From an uncultured Methylococcaceae bacterium (GTDB taxonomy: Bacteria; Pseudomonadota; Gammaproteobacteria; Methylococcales; Methylomonadaceae): a DNA stretch of 7,117 nt. Below are positions 1-6,621 of this stretch, in pieces. The notes beneath the pieces were generated by a model, which had not been told where the DNA came from, did no database searches, and saw only the letters and a program-made list of their open reading frames with translations. Position numbers and translations under genes: made by a program. The stretch is from NCBI GenBank assembly GCA_903903765.1, contig CAIVAH010000073.1, positions 1 to 7,117 on the forward strand, in the 5' to 3' direction. The number at the start of each line of letters is the position of its first letter. Positions within the stretch are counted from its first letter, which is position 1.

Positions 1-695
1 CGCTTAAAGTGCCGATGTTATTAGTGTCGAGTGATTATTCTTTAGATGATGCTAGAGCCAATGGCTTATCTAATTTTAGATGTGCGGTAGATTTTATTCG
101 CCAAAATATTCGGGCGGGTGTGTTTGTGCCTTATGCTAATCAAAACCAAACGATGCAAGTGCATCATGGTGCGCGCTTAACGTGTTCTTTACAGTTAACC
201 GGTGATTTTTATAGTGTGCAAAACAACTCTTTTATGCGCTATGAGAATCAGGTGTTTACGCAGTTGGATGCAAGTTTGCCGTTAGAATCGGGTATTAGAT
301 TGTCAGCTAACTTTTCCGAAAGAATTATCATTTTAAAGCCTTATCCCGGTTTAAATTATGCGACTATTAAACTGGCGCAAGGCGATGTGGTTTTACATGA
401 TTTGTATCATTCAGGGACTGCATGTGCTTCTAATGAATGGGGAGACCCATATTCTTTAGTCAGCTTTTTAGAGCACTGTGCCCAGCGAGGTGTAAAAGTG
501 TATTTAGCACCGGCTATTAAATCAACATCGGCCTACCAGAGTACCCAAGTGTTATTAGAAAGAGGGGCAGAAATGCTCTGGAATATGTCGATAGAGTCGG
601 CTTATATAAAACTGTTGTTAGCTTATGGTAACTTTAAAGAGCCAGAGCAAATACAACAGTTTTTAACTGTGGATATAGCGGGTGAGTTTGTTTAG
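1..695 (+). CDS. Asparaginase/glutaminase-family protein, C-terminal part (5' end outside window)
   Basis: This is the C-terminal two thirds or so of a protein with the L-asparaginase/glutaminase fold. The frame is open to the left edge (Leu-Lys before the GTG at position 9), so the true start lies outside. By recall it lines up with E. coli AnsA: VPMLLVSSDYSLDDARANG matches the 'PVIVTGSQ...LRSDG' segment, LPLESGIRL matches the linker, and IIILKPYPG matches the start of the C-terminal domain. SLVSFLEHCAQRGVKVYLAP and AEMLWNMSIESAYIKLLLAYG match the last helices. Family members hydrolyse asparagine or glutamine, or form the GatD subunit of the tRNA amidotransferase. The Thr-Lys pair that carries the catalytic lysine in asparaginases reads Thr-Cys here (Cys codon 183-185), so asparaginase activity is doubtful. 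The first catalytic threonine and the Thr-Asp pair lie upstream and cannot be judged. It ends 6 bp before the stop of the convergent methyltransferase. Confidence 0.82.
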   Translation, partial: LKVPMLLVSSDYSLDDARANGLSNFRCAVDFIRQNIRAGVFVPYANQNQTMQVHHGARLTCSLQLTGDFYSVQNNSFMRYENQVFTQLDASLPLESGIRLSANFSERIIILKPYPGLNYATIKLAQGDVVLHDLYHSGTACASNEWGDPYSLVSFLEHCAQRGVKVYLAPAIKSTSAYQSTQVLLERGAEMLWNMSIESAYIKLLLAYGNFKEPEQIQQFLTVDIAGEFV

Positions 696-701
696 CTATT
701 T

Positions 702-1301
702 TTAATTTAGGCCGTGGATTTTAAGTAAATCTATTAATTCTGGTTCTGTTAAGAGTTGTTTACTGGCAATGGCCCATAAGTCGAAATATTGAGGTCTGGA
801 TAAAGCAATAACTGAGGCAAAGCCCGCTTGTTTAAGTGTGCCATGTAAAACATCTCTGGTGAAGCCACAACGATGAGCCATATATAAATTGCCTCTTTGC
901 ATTGCGGCACGATGACCATACAAAATGTCTAGAGGACTAATTGGGCCAGCGGGCGATTGATAGGCAGGCTCAGTTAATTTGTTGTCAGCGATTAATGCGC
1001 ATACTGACTGTAAATCAGGGCAGGTAATAACCACAATACCGCTTGAGTTTAACACTCGAAAAAATTCTGCTAAAGCAATAGGAACATCGTGTGGGTATAA
1101 ATGTTCTATGTTATGACTTGAGAAAATGGCGTCTATTGACAAAGATGCAACGGCTTGCATGTCAGTCATTGTGCCTATTACATCAGGTTTAACTGATTCA
1201 TCAATGTCAAAGCGGACTTCTGTCCATGCATCGGTGTTAAATCCGGGCGTTGTTTGGGCTTTGTGTTTGGGTCCACAGCCTACATGAAGAAATTTTTGCA
1301 T
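702..1301 (-). CDS. Class I SAM-dependent methyltransferase (type 11 family)
   Basis: A 199-residue Rossmann-fold methyltransferase. It opens directly with the SAM-binding glycine motif FLHVGCGPKH (residues 4-13), then the acidic strand end RFDID (about 30-34). The motif IFSSHNIEHLYP (about 59-70) follows, and then FFRVLNSSGIVVITCPDL (about 80-97), which matches the usual 'RVLKPGG...TCPD' strand of this group. The region YMAHRCGFTRDVLHGTLKQAGF is the typical C-terminal segment. The substrate cannot be read from sequence; relatives of this short type often sit in polysaccharide or glycan clusters, and here a glycosyltransferase is transcribed divergently 171 bp away. A shared role in modifying a surface sugar is inference. 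The ATG at 1301 has no clear Shine-Dalgarno sequence, but the glycine motif follows it at once, so an earlier start is unnecessary. Confidence 0.88.
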   Translation of the reverse strand: MQKFLHVGCGPKHKAQTTPGFNTDAWTEVRFDIDESVKPDVIGTMTDMQAVASLSIDAIFSSHNIEHLYPHDVPIALAEFFRVLNSSGIVVITCPDLQSVCALIADNKLTEPAYQSPAGPISPLDILYGHRAAMQRGNLYMAHRCGFTRDVLHGTLKQAGFASVIALSRPQYFDLWAIASKQLLTEPELIDLLKIHGLN

Positions 1302-1339
1302 AAGTTATTCGTAAGTAGTTAGGGGAAGAGTATTTGCTT

Positions 1340-1345
1340 AGTATA
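1340..1345 (-). promoter_or_regulatory. Candidate -10 box of the methyltransferase at 702-1301
   Basis: On the minus strand this reads TATACT, five of six matches to the sigma-70 -10 consensus. It would give a leader of about 30 nt before the ATG at 1301. No good -35 hexamer is present at 16-18 bp, so this is a weak prediction. Confidence 0.25.
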
Positions 1346-1377
1346 ACTGTCCAGTCAGGCTTTTTCATAGTAGAGAG

Positions 1378-1407
1378 TTGCTCTGTTAGGTGTTAATACA
1401 ATAGAAT
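1378..1407 (+). promoter_or_regulatory. Candidate promoter of the glycosyltransferase gene
   Basis: TTGCTC (1378-1383), an 18 bp spacer and TAGAAT (1402-1407) form a weak sigma-70-like promoter, with the -10 box matching at five of six positions. It would give a leader of about 60 nt. A second possible -10, TATAGT at 1455-1460, lies much closer to the start codon and would make the message nearly leaderless. I cannot choose between them. Confidence 0.22.
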
Positions 1408-1472
1408 GCTGAAATGGCTTCAAGTATGATTTAATCACTTAATATTTAACTTTATATAGTATCTCGCCTTAT

Positions 1473-2708
1473 ATGAATATCTTATTTATCCACCAGAACT
1501 TTCCTGGACAATTTAAGCATTTGGCGCCTGCTTTAGCCGCCGATCCTAAGCATACAGTCGTTGCAATGGCGATGCGGGACATGGGTGCAAATGAATGGAT
1601 GGGAGTAAAGTTAGTCTCTTATTCTAGTCAAAAAGGTTCAACGCCTAATGTGCATCCCTGGGCCAGTGATTTTGAAACTAAAACTTTGCGGGGCGAGGCT
1701 TGCTTTAGGGCCGCTATAAAAATGCGCGAAGCCGGTTTTTATCCCGATATTATTATTGCGCATCCCGGTTGGGGTGAAAGTCTCTTTATTAAGGATGTTT
1801 GGCCTAATGCTAAGCTAAAGATTTATAGTGAATTTTATTATCATGCTAAAGGCGCTGATGTTGGTTTTGATCCTGAGTTCGAAAAAAATGATCAGGATAT
1901 AGCGTGTAGAGTTAGACTCAAAAATGCTAATAATTTATTACATTTTGAAATAGCAGACGAGGGTATTTCTCCGACCCATTGGCAAGCCAGTACTTTTCCT
2001 GAGCTATTCAGAAGTAAAATTACCGTTATTCATGATGGGATAGATACTGATGCTGTGACGCCTAATGCTGCTGTCAGTCTTAATTTGAATAATGCGAGTG
2101 GCACACGTGAGCTAACCAAGTCAGATGAGGTAATTACTTTTTTTAATCGTAATTTAGAGCCCTTACGTGGTTATCATGTTTTTATGCGAGCATTGCCTGA
2201 ATTACTTAAACGTCGTCCCAATGCGCTGGTGTTAATTGTAGGTGGTGATGATGTGAGTTACAGCATGAAGCCTGATTCTGATCAATCTTGGAAAGAAATA
2301 TTTGCTAAAGAAGTTCGCACGTTAATCAATGATAATGATTGGCAACGCGTACATTTTTTGGGTAAAGTGGCTTATCCTGTTTTTGTATCTCTGTTACAGC
2401 TATCCACTGTACATGTTTATTTAACCTATCCTTTTGTGTTGAGCTGGAGTTTATTGGAAGCGATGAGTGCAGGTTGTACCATTGTTGCTAGTGATACACC
2501 GCCATTGCAAGAAGTGATTGAGCAGGATGTTAATGGTCGATTAGTGGGTTTTTTTGATATAAAAGCTTTAACCGATCAGGTTTGTGAATTATTAGATGAC
2601 GAAGAAACAAGACAACGTTTGGGGGCAAATGCCCGAGAATTTGTAATGGCAAATTATGATTTAAAAACTGTGTGTTTGCCTAAGCAAATACAGTGGGTAT
2701 TGTCCTAG
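1473..2708 (+). CDS. Two-domain glycosyltransferase (PF12000 N-terminal domain plus GT4 C-terminal domain)
   Basis: A 411-residue GT-B fold glycosyltransferase. The N-terminus MNILFIHQNFPGQFKHLAPA is the hallmark start of the Glyco_trans_4_3 (PF12000) domain (about residues 1-180), which fixes the ATG although no Shine-Dalgarno precedes it. IIAHPGWGESLFIKDVWP (about 94-111) and IHDGIDTD (about 186-193) are typical of the group. The C-terminal nucleotide-sugar domain (about 215-395) has FFNRNLEPLRGYHVFMRALP, LIVGGDD, VHVYLTYPFVLSWSLLEAMS and SDTPPLQEVI. The classical GT4 E-x7-E motif keeps its second glutamate (Glu329), while the first position is Phe321; by recall this is normal for the family. 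The donor and acceptor are unknown; a cytoplasmic role in surface polysaccharide or protein glycosylation is likely. It is the first gene of the only co-directional pair in the window, and coaBC follows 43 bp later. Confidence 0.9.
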   Translation: MNILFIHQNFPGQFKHLAPALAADPKHTVVAMAMRDMGANEWMGVKLVSYSSQKGSTPNVHPWASDFETKTLRGEACFRAAIKMREAGFYPDIIIAHPGWGESLFIKDVWPNAKLKIYSEFYYHAKGADVGFDPEFEKNDQDIACRVRLKNANNLLHFEIADEGISPTHWQASTFPELFRSKITVIHDGIDTDAVTPNAAVSLNLNNASGTRELTKSDEVITFFNRNLEPLRGYHVFMRALPELLKRRPNALVLIVGGDDVSYSMKPDSDQSWKEIFAKEVRTLINDNDWQRVHFLGKVAYPVFVSLLQLSTVHVYLTYPFVLSWSLLEAMSAGCTIVASDTPPLQEVIEQDVNGRLVGFFDIKALTDQVCELLDDEETRQRLGANAREFVMANYDLKTVCLPKQIQWVLS

Positions 2709-2713
2709 GTGTC

Positions 2714-2722
2714 TGTTATAAA
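2714..2722 (+). promoter_or_regulatory. Candidate extended -10 promoter of coaBC
   Basis: TGTTATAAA is a TG-n extended -10 element with a TATAAA box (2717-2722), five of six matches to consensus. It lies just after the glycosyltransferase stop codon. Transcription would start near 2729 and leave a leader of about 23 nt containing the Shine-Dalgarno. The -35 region is poor, as extended -10 promoters tolerate. It suggests that coaBC need not depend on read-through from upstream. Confidence 0.4.
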
Positions 2723-2740
2723 TTAGATTTTTATAGGTTT

Positions 2741-2744
2741 AAGG
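2741..2744 (+). promoter_or_regulatory. Shine-Dalgarno sequence for the TTG start of coaBC
   Basis: AAGG, followed by a 7 nt spacer and the TTG at 2752. It supports TTG as the real start codon. It is the only convincing Shine-Dalgarno at any gene start in the window. Confidence 0.55.
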
Positions 2745-2751
2745 TAATAGT

Positions 2752-3954
2752 TTGAAGCGTATTTTATTGGGTGTTAGTGGCGGTATTGCAGCTTATAAAT
2801 CAGCTGAATTGGTGCGCTTATTAAGAAAACAGGGTGCTGAAGTGCAGGTGGTGATGACAAAGTCCGCTATGCAATTTATCAGTCCACTTACTTTTCAGGC
2901 CTTGTCAGGAAATCCAGTGCATACAGAATTGTTAGATGCTGATGTCGAAAACGCGATGGGGCATATTAGTTTAGCGCGTTGGGCTGACGTTTTGCTTATT
3001 GCGCCAGCGACGGCAAATATTTTAGCGAAGTTGGCGCATGGATTAGCAGATGATTTATTAACTACGCTTTATTTAGCTGCCACTTGCCCCGTTGTTGTGG
3101 TGCCAGCAATGAACCAAGCGATGTGGAATAAGGCGGTTACGCAAGAGAATGTAGATAAATTATTGCGGCATGGCGTTAAAGTAATTGGCCCAGAGCAAGG
3201 TGATCAGGCTTGTGGTGAAACGGGTTATGGTCGGATGACGGAACCTACTGCCATCTGTGCGCACTTATTTGCACAGACTGATTCTGTGGCATCAAAAGAT
3301 AATCATTATTTAGCAGGGCACAAGGTTTTAATTAGCGCTGGCCCTACGTGTGAATCACTTGATCCAGTTCGCTATTTGACTAATCGTAGTTCAGGGAAAA
3401 TGGGTTACGCATTAGCTCATGCGGCTTTAAATGCTGGGGCAGATGTAACACTAGTCAGTGGTCCTGTCGCTTTATCAGCACCAACGGGTGCGGAATTAAT
3501 CAAAGTAACAACAGCAGAACAGATGTATCAAGCCGTGATGTATAGGGTAACGTCTCATAGTATCTATATTGGTGCTGCGGCTGTCGCAGATTATAGTCCT
3601 GTGGTAAATCAGCCAGAAAAAATCAAAAAACAAACAGAACAATTGACGTTAGTTTTGCAAAAAACTAAAGATATTTTGGCGGCTGTGGCTGCGCTTAATG
3701 ATCGCCCCTTTACGGTGGGTTTTGCCGCAGAAACGCATGACCTTGAAGCTTATGCTCGCGATAAGTTATCCAGAAAAAACGTGGATATGATTGCTGCTAA
3801 TTGGGTGGGGCAGGCGCAAGGTGGCTTTGATAGTGATCAAAATGCCTTGCATGTTTTTTGGCCTGACGGTGATATCTCTTTATCTATGACAGATAAGACC
3901 CAATTAGCTGAGCAGTTAATGGTTTTGATTGCGGAACGTTTGAAAGCAGTATGA
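2752..3954 (+). CDS. coaBC: Bifunctional phosphopantothenoylcysteine decarboxylase / phosphopantothenate-cysteine ligase
   Basis: A 400-residue CoaBC (Dfp), near the E. coli length of about 406. CoaB joins 4'-phosphopantothenate to cysteine using CTP, and CoaC decarboxylates the product with FMN; together they make 4'-phosphopantetheine for coenzyme A in the cytoplasm. The CoaC domain (about 1-180) shows GVSGGIAAYKSAEL, the active-site histidine in GHISLARWAD (His71), APATANILAKLAHG, PAMNQAMW (Asn121) and the substrate-flap cysteine in GDQACGETGYGRM (Cys154). The CoaB domain (about 190-400) shows ISAGPTCESLDPVRYLTNRS with Asn211, SSGKMGYALA, AAAVADYSP and the lysine of EKIKK (Lys290), then VGFAAET and GGFDSDQNAL. 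All catalytic residues I can name are present. The start is TTG, supported by a Shine-Dalgarno and by the family N-terminus. The usual gammaproteobacterial partner dut does not follow; a convergent methyltransferase begins 4 bp past the stop. Confidence 0.98.
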   Translation: MKRILLGVSGGIAAYKSAELVRLLRKQGAEVQVVMTKSAMQFISPLTFQALSGNPVHTELLDADVENAMGHISLARWADVLLIAPATANILAKLAHGLADDLLTTLYLAATCPVVVVPAMNQAMWNKAVTQENVDKLLRHGVKVIGPEQGDQACGETGYGRMTEPTAICAHLFAQTDSVASKDNHYLAGHKVLISAGPTCESLDPVRYLTNRSSGKMGYALAHAALNAGADVTLVSGPVALSAPTGAELIKVTTAEQMYQAVMYRVTSHSIYIGAAAVADYSPVVNQPEKIKKQTEQLTLVLQKTKDILAAVAALNDRPFTVGFAAETHDLEAYARDKLSRKNVDMIAANWVGQAQGGFDSDQNALHVFWPDGDISLSMTDKTQLAEQLMVLIAERLKAV

Positions 3955-3958
3955 TGTC

Positions 3959-4579
3959 TTATTTCCTAGCTTCAATTAGTTTTATAAGATGACTACTTTG
4001 TTGATCAACAATAACCCAAGCAAACCCTGCCGCTTTGATAGTTCTAAGGGTGTTTCTATTGATATTAGCGCCTACTAAATTTAGTATGATAGGGTTAACA
4101 AAGTTCATGACTTTAGCTAGCAAGGAATTGTTACTAATCATATGTTCAAGTAACAAAACTTGCCCGCCTGGTTTGCAAACGCGATAAAGTTCTTTTAAGC
4201 CTTTAAGAGGGTGGGGTACAGAGCAAAATACAAAAGAAGCAATAACGGTATCAAAACTATTATCTGCAAAAGCTAAAGATTGGATATCCATTAAGTCTAA
4301 GTTAACCCTAATGGCTTTATGTTCTTTTTTTAATGAAGCTTGTTTTAGCATTTTTGGGCTAAAATCAATGGAGGTAATTTGTGCTTTAGGCGGGTAATAT
4401 TCAAAGTTTTTACCCGTGCCCACCCCAACCTCTAATATGTGATGACCTACAACTTTCGACCAAAGTTTTTTTCGCCAAGACTTAAAAAACAAGCCCTCCA
4501 TCATCGCTTCTATCATTTCATAGTAAGGTGCAATGCGGTCATATCTTTTTTTGATTAATTCACTTTCTGAGTTCATCAT
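3959..4579 (-). CDS. Class I SAM-dependent methyltransferase, UbiE/PmtA-like
   Basis: A 206-residue methyltransferase. The N-terminal helix KKRYDRIAPYYEMIEAMME (about 10-28) and FFKSWRKKLWSKVVG are followed by the SAM motif ILEVGVGTGKNFEYYPP (about 48-64). Next come the acidic strand TSIDFSPKML (about 69-78), LAFADNSFDTVIAS (about 102-115), CSVPHPLKGLKELYRVCKPGG (about 119-139) and LLLEHMIS (about 142-149). The tail with a hydrophobic stretch and NRNTLRTIKAAGF resembles the UbiE, PmtA (phosphatidylethanolamine N-methyltransferase) and METTL7-like branch, so a lipid or quinone substrate is plausible but not shown. Two ATG codons are adjacent (4574-4579), and neither has a clear Shine-Dalgarno. 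Its promoter region is shared with ribA. The stop lies 4 bp from that of coaBC. Confidence 0.88.
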   Translation of the reverse strand: MMNSESELIKKRYDRIAPYYEMIEAMMEGLFFKSWRKKLWSKVVGHHILEVGVGTGKNFEYYPPKAQITSIDFSPKMLKQASLKKEHKAIRVNLDLMDIQSLAFADNSFDTVIASFVFCSVPHPLKGLKELYRVCKPGGQVLLLEHMISNNSLLAKVMNFVNPIILNLVGANINRNTLRTIKAAGFAWVIVDQQSSHLIKLIEARK

Positions 4580-4607
4580 ATTTTTTACGGTTTAGTTAAA
4601 TTTCTGA

Positions 4608-4637
4608 ATATTACAGTGGGATAACTTGCTTCATCAA
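4608..4637 (-). promoter_or_regulatory. Candidate promoter of the UbiE/PmtA-like methyltransferase
   Basis: On the minus strand TTGATG (4632-4637) is followed by an 18 bp spacer and TAATAT (4608-4613). Each hexamer matches consensus at four of six positions. The -35 box overlaps the candidate -35 box for ribA, so the two divergent promoters could compete. The prediction is weak. Confidence 0.27.
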
Positions 4638-4663
4638 CATTAATCTTATCTGTCGTGTAAAAT
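4634..4663 (+). promoter_or_regulatory. Candidate promoter of ribA
   Basis: TCAACA (4634-4639), an 18 bp spacer and TAAAAT (4658-4663), with four and five of six matches to sigma-70 consensus, would give a leader of about 25 nt. That leader is far too short to hold an FMN riboswitch, and none is apparent in the whole 116 bp spacer. Confidence 0.3.
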
Positions 4664-4695
4664 AGAATCAAACGGTATTTTGGATTTTTATAGAC

Positions 4696-5301
4696 GTGAT
4701 AGAACAGGTAGAAGATTTAGTTCAAACTAGACTCCCAACTGAGCAAGGCGAGTTTGTCTTACATTACTACAGCAATACGCTAGACAATAAAGAGCACATG
4801 GCTTTGGTTAAAGGTGATGTAGCTAATAAAGACGATGTGCCAGTGCGTATACATTCTGAATGTTTTACGGGTGATGTTTTAGGCTCAAGGCGTTGTGATT
4901 GTGGTGAGCAATTAGCCATGGCCATGCAACTCATTAATGATTTGGGTTATGGCGTTTTGATTTATCTGCGCCAAGAAGGCCGAGGCATTGGTTTGCTAAA
5001 GAAGCTTCAAGCGTATAATTTGCAAGATGAAGGCATGGATACCGTAGACGCTAATATTCATTTGGGTTATCAGGCTGACGAGCGCGAATATAACATAGCG
5101 GGCTTGATTTTAGAAAGCTTGCAAGTTAAGTCAGTTAGGGTGTTGACTAATAATCCTGAAAAAATTGAGTCGTTAACAGAGCTAGGTATTAAGGTGACTG
5201 GACGTATTCCGGTGCAAGTAGTAGCTCATGATGAGAACGTGGGTTATTTAAAAACTAAGGCCAAGAAAATGGCGCATTTGTTGTTTGAGCCTAAGAATTA
5301 G
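4696..5301 (+). CDS. ribA: GTP cyclohydrolase II
   Basis: A 201-residue enzyme that opens the imidazole ring of GTP to give the diaminopyrimidine precursor of riboflavin, plus formate and pyrophosphate. It aligns along its whole length with E. coli RibA (196 residues). The zinc ligands follow the C-x10-C-x-C pattern in HSECFTGDVLGSRRCDCG (Cys56, Cys67, Cys69). RQEGRGIGLL (92-101) is the GTP/pyrophosphate segment, AYNLQDEG carries the catalytic tyrosine (Tyr107), the conserved arginine is in ADER (Arg130), and LTNNPEKIESL (150-160) and KTKAKKMAHLL close the domain. It is stand-alone, not fused to RibB. The start is GTG, chosen because VEDLVQTRLPTEQGEF matches the family N-terminus; only a weak TGGA lies upstream. 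Its 3' end overlaps the convergent amidohydrolase by 11 bp. Confidence 0.97.
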   Translation: MIEQVEDLVQTRLPTEQGEFVLHYYSNTLDNKEHMALVKGDVANKDDVPVRIHSECFTGDVLGSRRCDCGEQLAMAMQLINDLGYGVLIYLRQEGRGIGLLKKLQAYNLQDEGMDTVDANIHLGYQADEREYNIAGLILESLQVKSVRVLTNNPEKIESLTELGIKVTGRIPVQVVAHDENVGYLKTKAKKMAHLLFEPKN

Positions 5302-6471
5302 TACTTAACATTATCTCTACTAATTTAACCCAATAATTTGCGCCAATAGTTAAAATATCATCGTTAAAGTCATAATGAGGGTTATGCAATAAGCAACTGT
5401 TTTCAGAAGAACCGTTACCTATCCAAAGATAGCAACCGGGTTTTTCTTGGAGCATAAAAGCAAAATCTTCAGATCCCATGCTTGGTGATGGATTGGTGTT
5501 AACGCCTTCAATTCCTGCGATCGCAATGGCCGCTTGTAAGGCAATAGCTGTTTCAGGTTCTGTGTTTAAGGTAACGGGATAGCCAGCGTTCTCAGGGTTA
5601 AATGTTAGCGTCGTTTTAATGTCAAAACCGGTACAAATATGCTGAACCAAGTGGGATAATTTATCCGCGATTAAGGTCTTTACTTCTGAGCTAAAGCACC
5701 TAAAAGTACCTCTTAACACCACGGTTTCTGGAATAGCATTCCAAGTATTTCCAGCGTGAATTTGCGTAATACTCACTACTGCTGAATCAGCAGGATCAAC
5801 ATTTCTACTCACAATACTTTGTATCGCTGTAATGAGTTGTGCCGCCGCTAAGATGGTGTCATTACCTAAATGTGGCATAGCTGCATGCGTCGCTTGCCCG
5901 CTGAGGGTGATTTCAAAACAATCAAATGAAGCCATCATGGCGCCTGACTTAACCGCAAAATGTCCGACGGGAATATCTGGAAAATTGTGCATACCAAAGA
6001 CACTATCGCAGGAAACTGTTCAAATAAGCCATCAGAGATCATCTGTTTTGCGCCCGCACGACCTTCTTCAGCGGGTTGGAAAATAAAATACACCGTGCCG
6101 TCAAAGTTTCTATTGCTTGCTAGATATTTAGCTGCTCCTAGCAACATCGCAGAATGTCCATCATGGCCGCAGGCGTGCATTTTGCCATCTTGACAAGACT
6201 TATAAGTAAAACTGTTTTGTTCTTGGATGAATAAAGCATCCATATCAGCTCTAAGCGCAATCTTTTTTTTACTATTTCCGGTGGAAAGGCTTGCGACCAC
6301 TCCGGTTTTTCCTAAACCTTGATGTACTTCTAAGCCAAAACTAGTTAGTTTGTCGGCAATAAACTGTGCGGTTTGGGTTTCTTCGAAGGCTGTTTCTGGA
6401 AACTGATGTAAATGCTGACGCCATTGGCGCATTTCATCATGGTATTGTTTAATATCTGCAGTTTGTTTCAT
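5291..6471 (-). pseudogene. M20D-family amidohydrolase (hippurate hydrolase / carboxypeptidase type), interrupted by a one-base frameshift
   Basis: Two overlapping minus-strand frames together make one complete M20D metallo-amidohydrolase, a cytoplasmic family that cleaves N-acyl amino acids and similar amides. The N-terminal piece has MRQWRQHLHQFPETAFEET, IALRADMDAL, the metal-binding HACGHDGH, and FIFQPAEEGRAGAK with the catalytic glutamate. It runs correctly to the Phe-Pro-Ala encoded at about 6007-6015. The continuation Asp-Ser-Val-Phe-Gly-Met-His is in the frame reached by losing one base near 6005-6010. The second piece then holds GMHNFPDIPVG, the dimerisation-domain motif SGQATHAAMPH, MGSEDFAFML and the last metal ligand region LHNPHYDFND. 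Every motif is intact on both sides, so this is either a recent mutation or a sequence error. No slippery heptamer is visible at the site. I prefer the ATG at 6471 to the TTG at 6495, because 14 residues before the WRQHLH motif is usual; neither has a Shine-Dalgarno. Confidence 0.88.
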
Positions 6472-6492
6472 AGTTGGGTTAATTGTGTTGAC

Positions 6493-6521
6493 CAATAATT
6501 AAGTATACGAACCAATTATTG
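6493..6521. repeat. Perfect 8 bp inverted repeat, operator-like
   Basis: CAATAATT (6493-6500) and AATTATTG (6514-6521) form a perfect inverted repeat with a 13 bp spacer. The arm centres are 21 bp apart, two helical turns. The arms flank a minus-strand TATACT, so a dimeric regulator bound here could block the amidohydrolase promoter. No U-run follows, so a terminator is unlikely. Confidence 0.45.
6502..6507 (-). promoter_or_regulatory. Candidate -10 box of the amidohydrolase
   Basis: The minus strand reads TATACT, five of six matches to the -10 consensus, about 30 bp upstream of the preferred ATG at 6471. It lies between the arms of the inverted repeat at 6493-6521. No good -35 hexamer is present. 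Confidence 0.3.
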
Positions 6522-6584
6522 TTTCGTTTCGAGATCTGATAAGGCATTTACCACAACATTGTAGTTGAAATAAGATTTTGTTAG

Positions 6585-6590
6585 TATAAT
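6585..6590 (+). promoter_or_regulatory. Candidate -10 box of the Cys-rich metal-binding gene
   Basis: A perfect TATAAT lies 31 bp before the ATG at 6622. The nearest -35-like sequence, TTGAAA at 6565-6570, is only 14 bp away and so badly spaced; the promoter may rely on an activator or on the -10 alone. Confidence 0.4.
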
Positions 6591-6621
6591 CAGCTGGTTT
6601 AGTGGCCTTTTGCTTAATAAT

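Noticed and set aside
321..350. Loss of a catalytic glutamate in the glycosyltransferase E-x7-E motif
   Set aside because: These are bounds within the protein's residue count (about 2433-2522 in bases). The Phe at the first position appears, from recalled family sequences, to be normal for PF12000-type enzymes, so it is not evidence of inactivity.
4580..4695. Possible FMN riboswitch upstream of ribA
   Set aside because: The spacer is 116 bp, AT-rich, shared with a divergent gene and lacks the conserved RFN-element segments.
6005..6015. Programmed -1 frameshift in the amidohydrolase
   Set aside because: No X-XXY-YYZ slippery heptamer or obvious downstream structure is present, and M20D enzymes are not known to use recoding; mutation or sequence error is simpler.
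5832..6193. Two plus-strand open frames of 84 and 77 residues
   Set aside because: They lie entirely within the amidohydrolase on the other strand, have no recognisable domain and overlap each other; they are antisense shadows.
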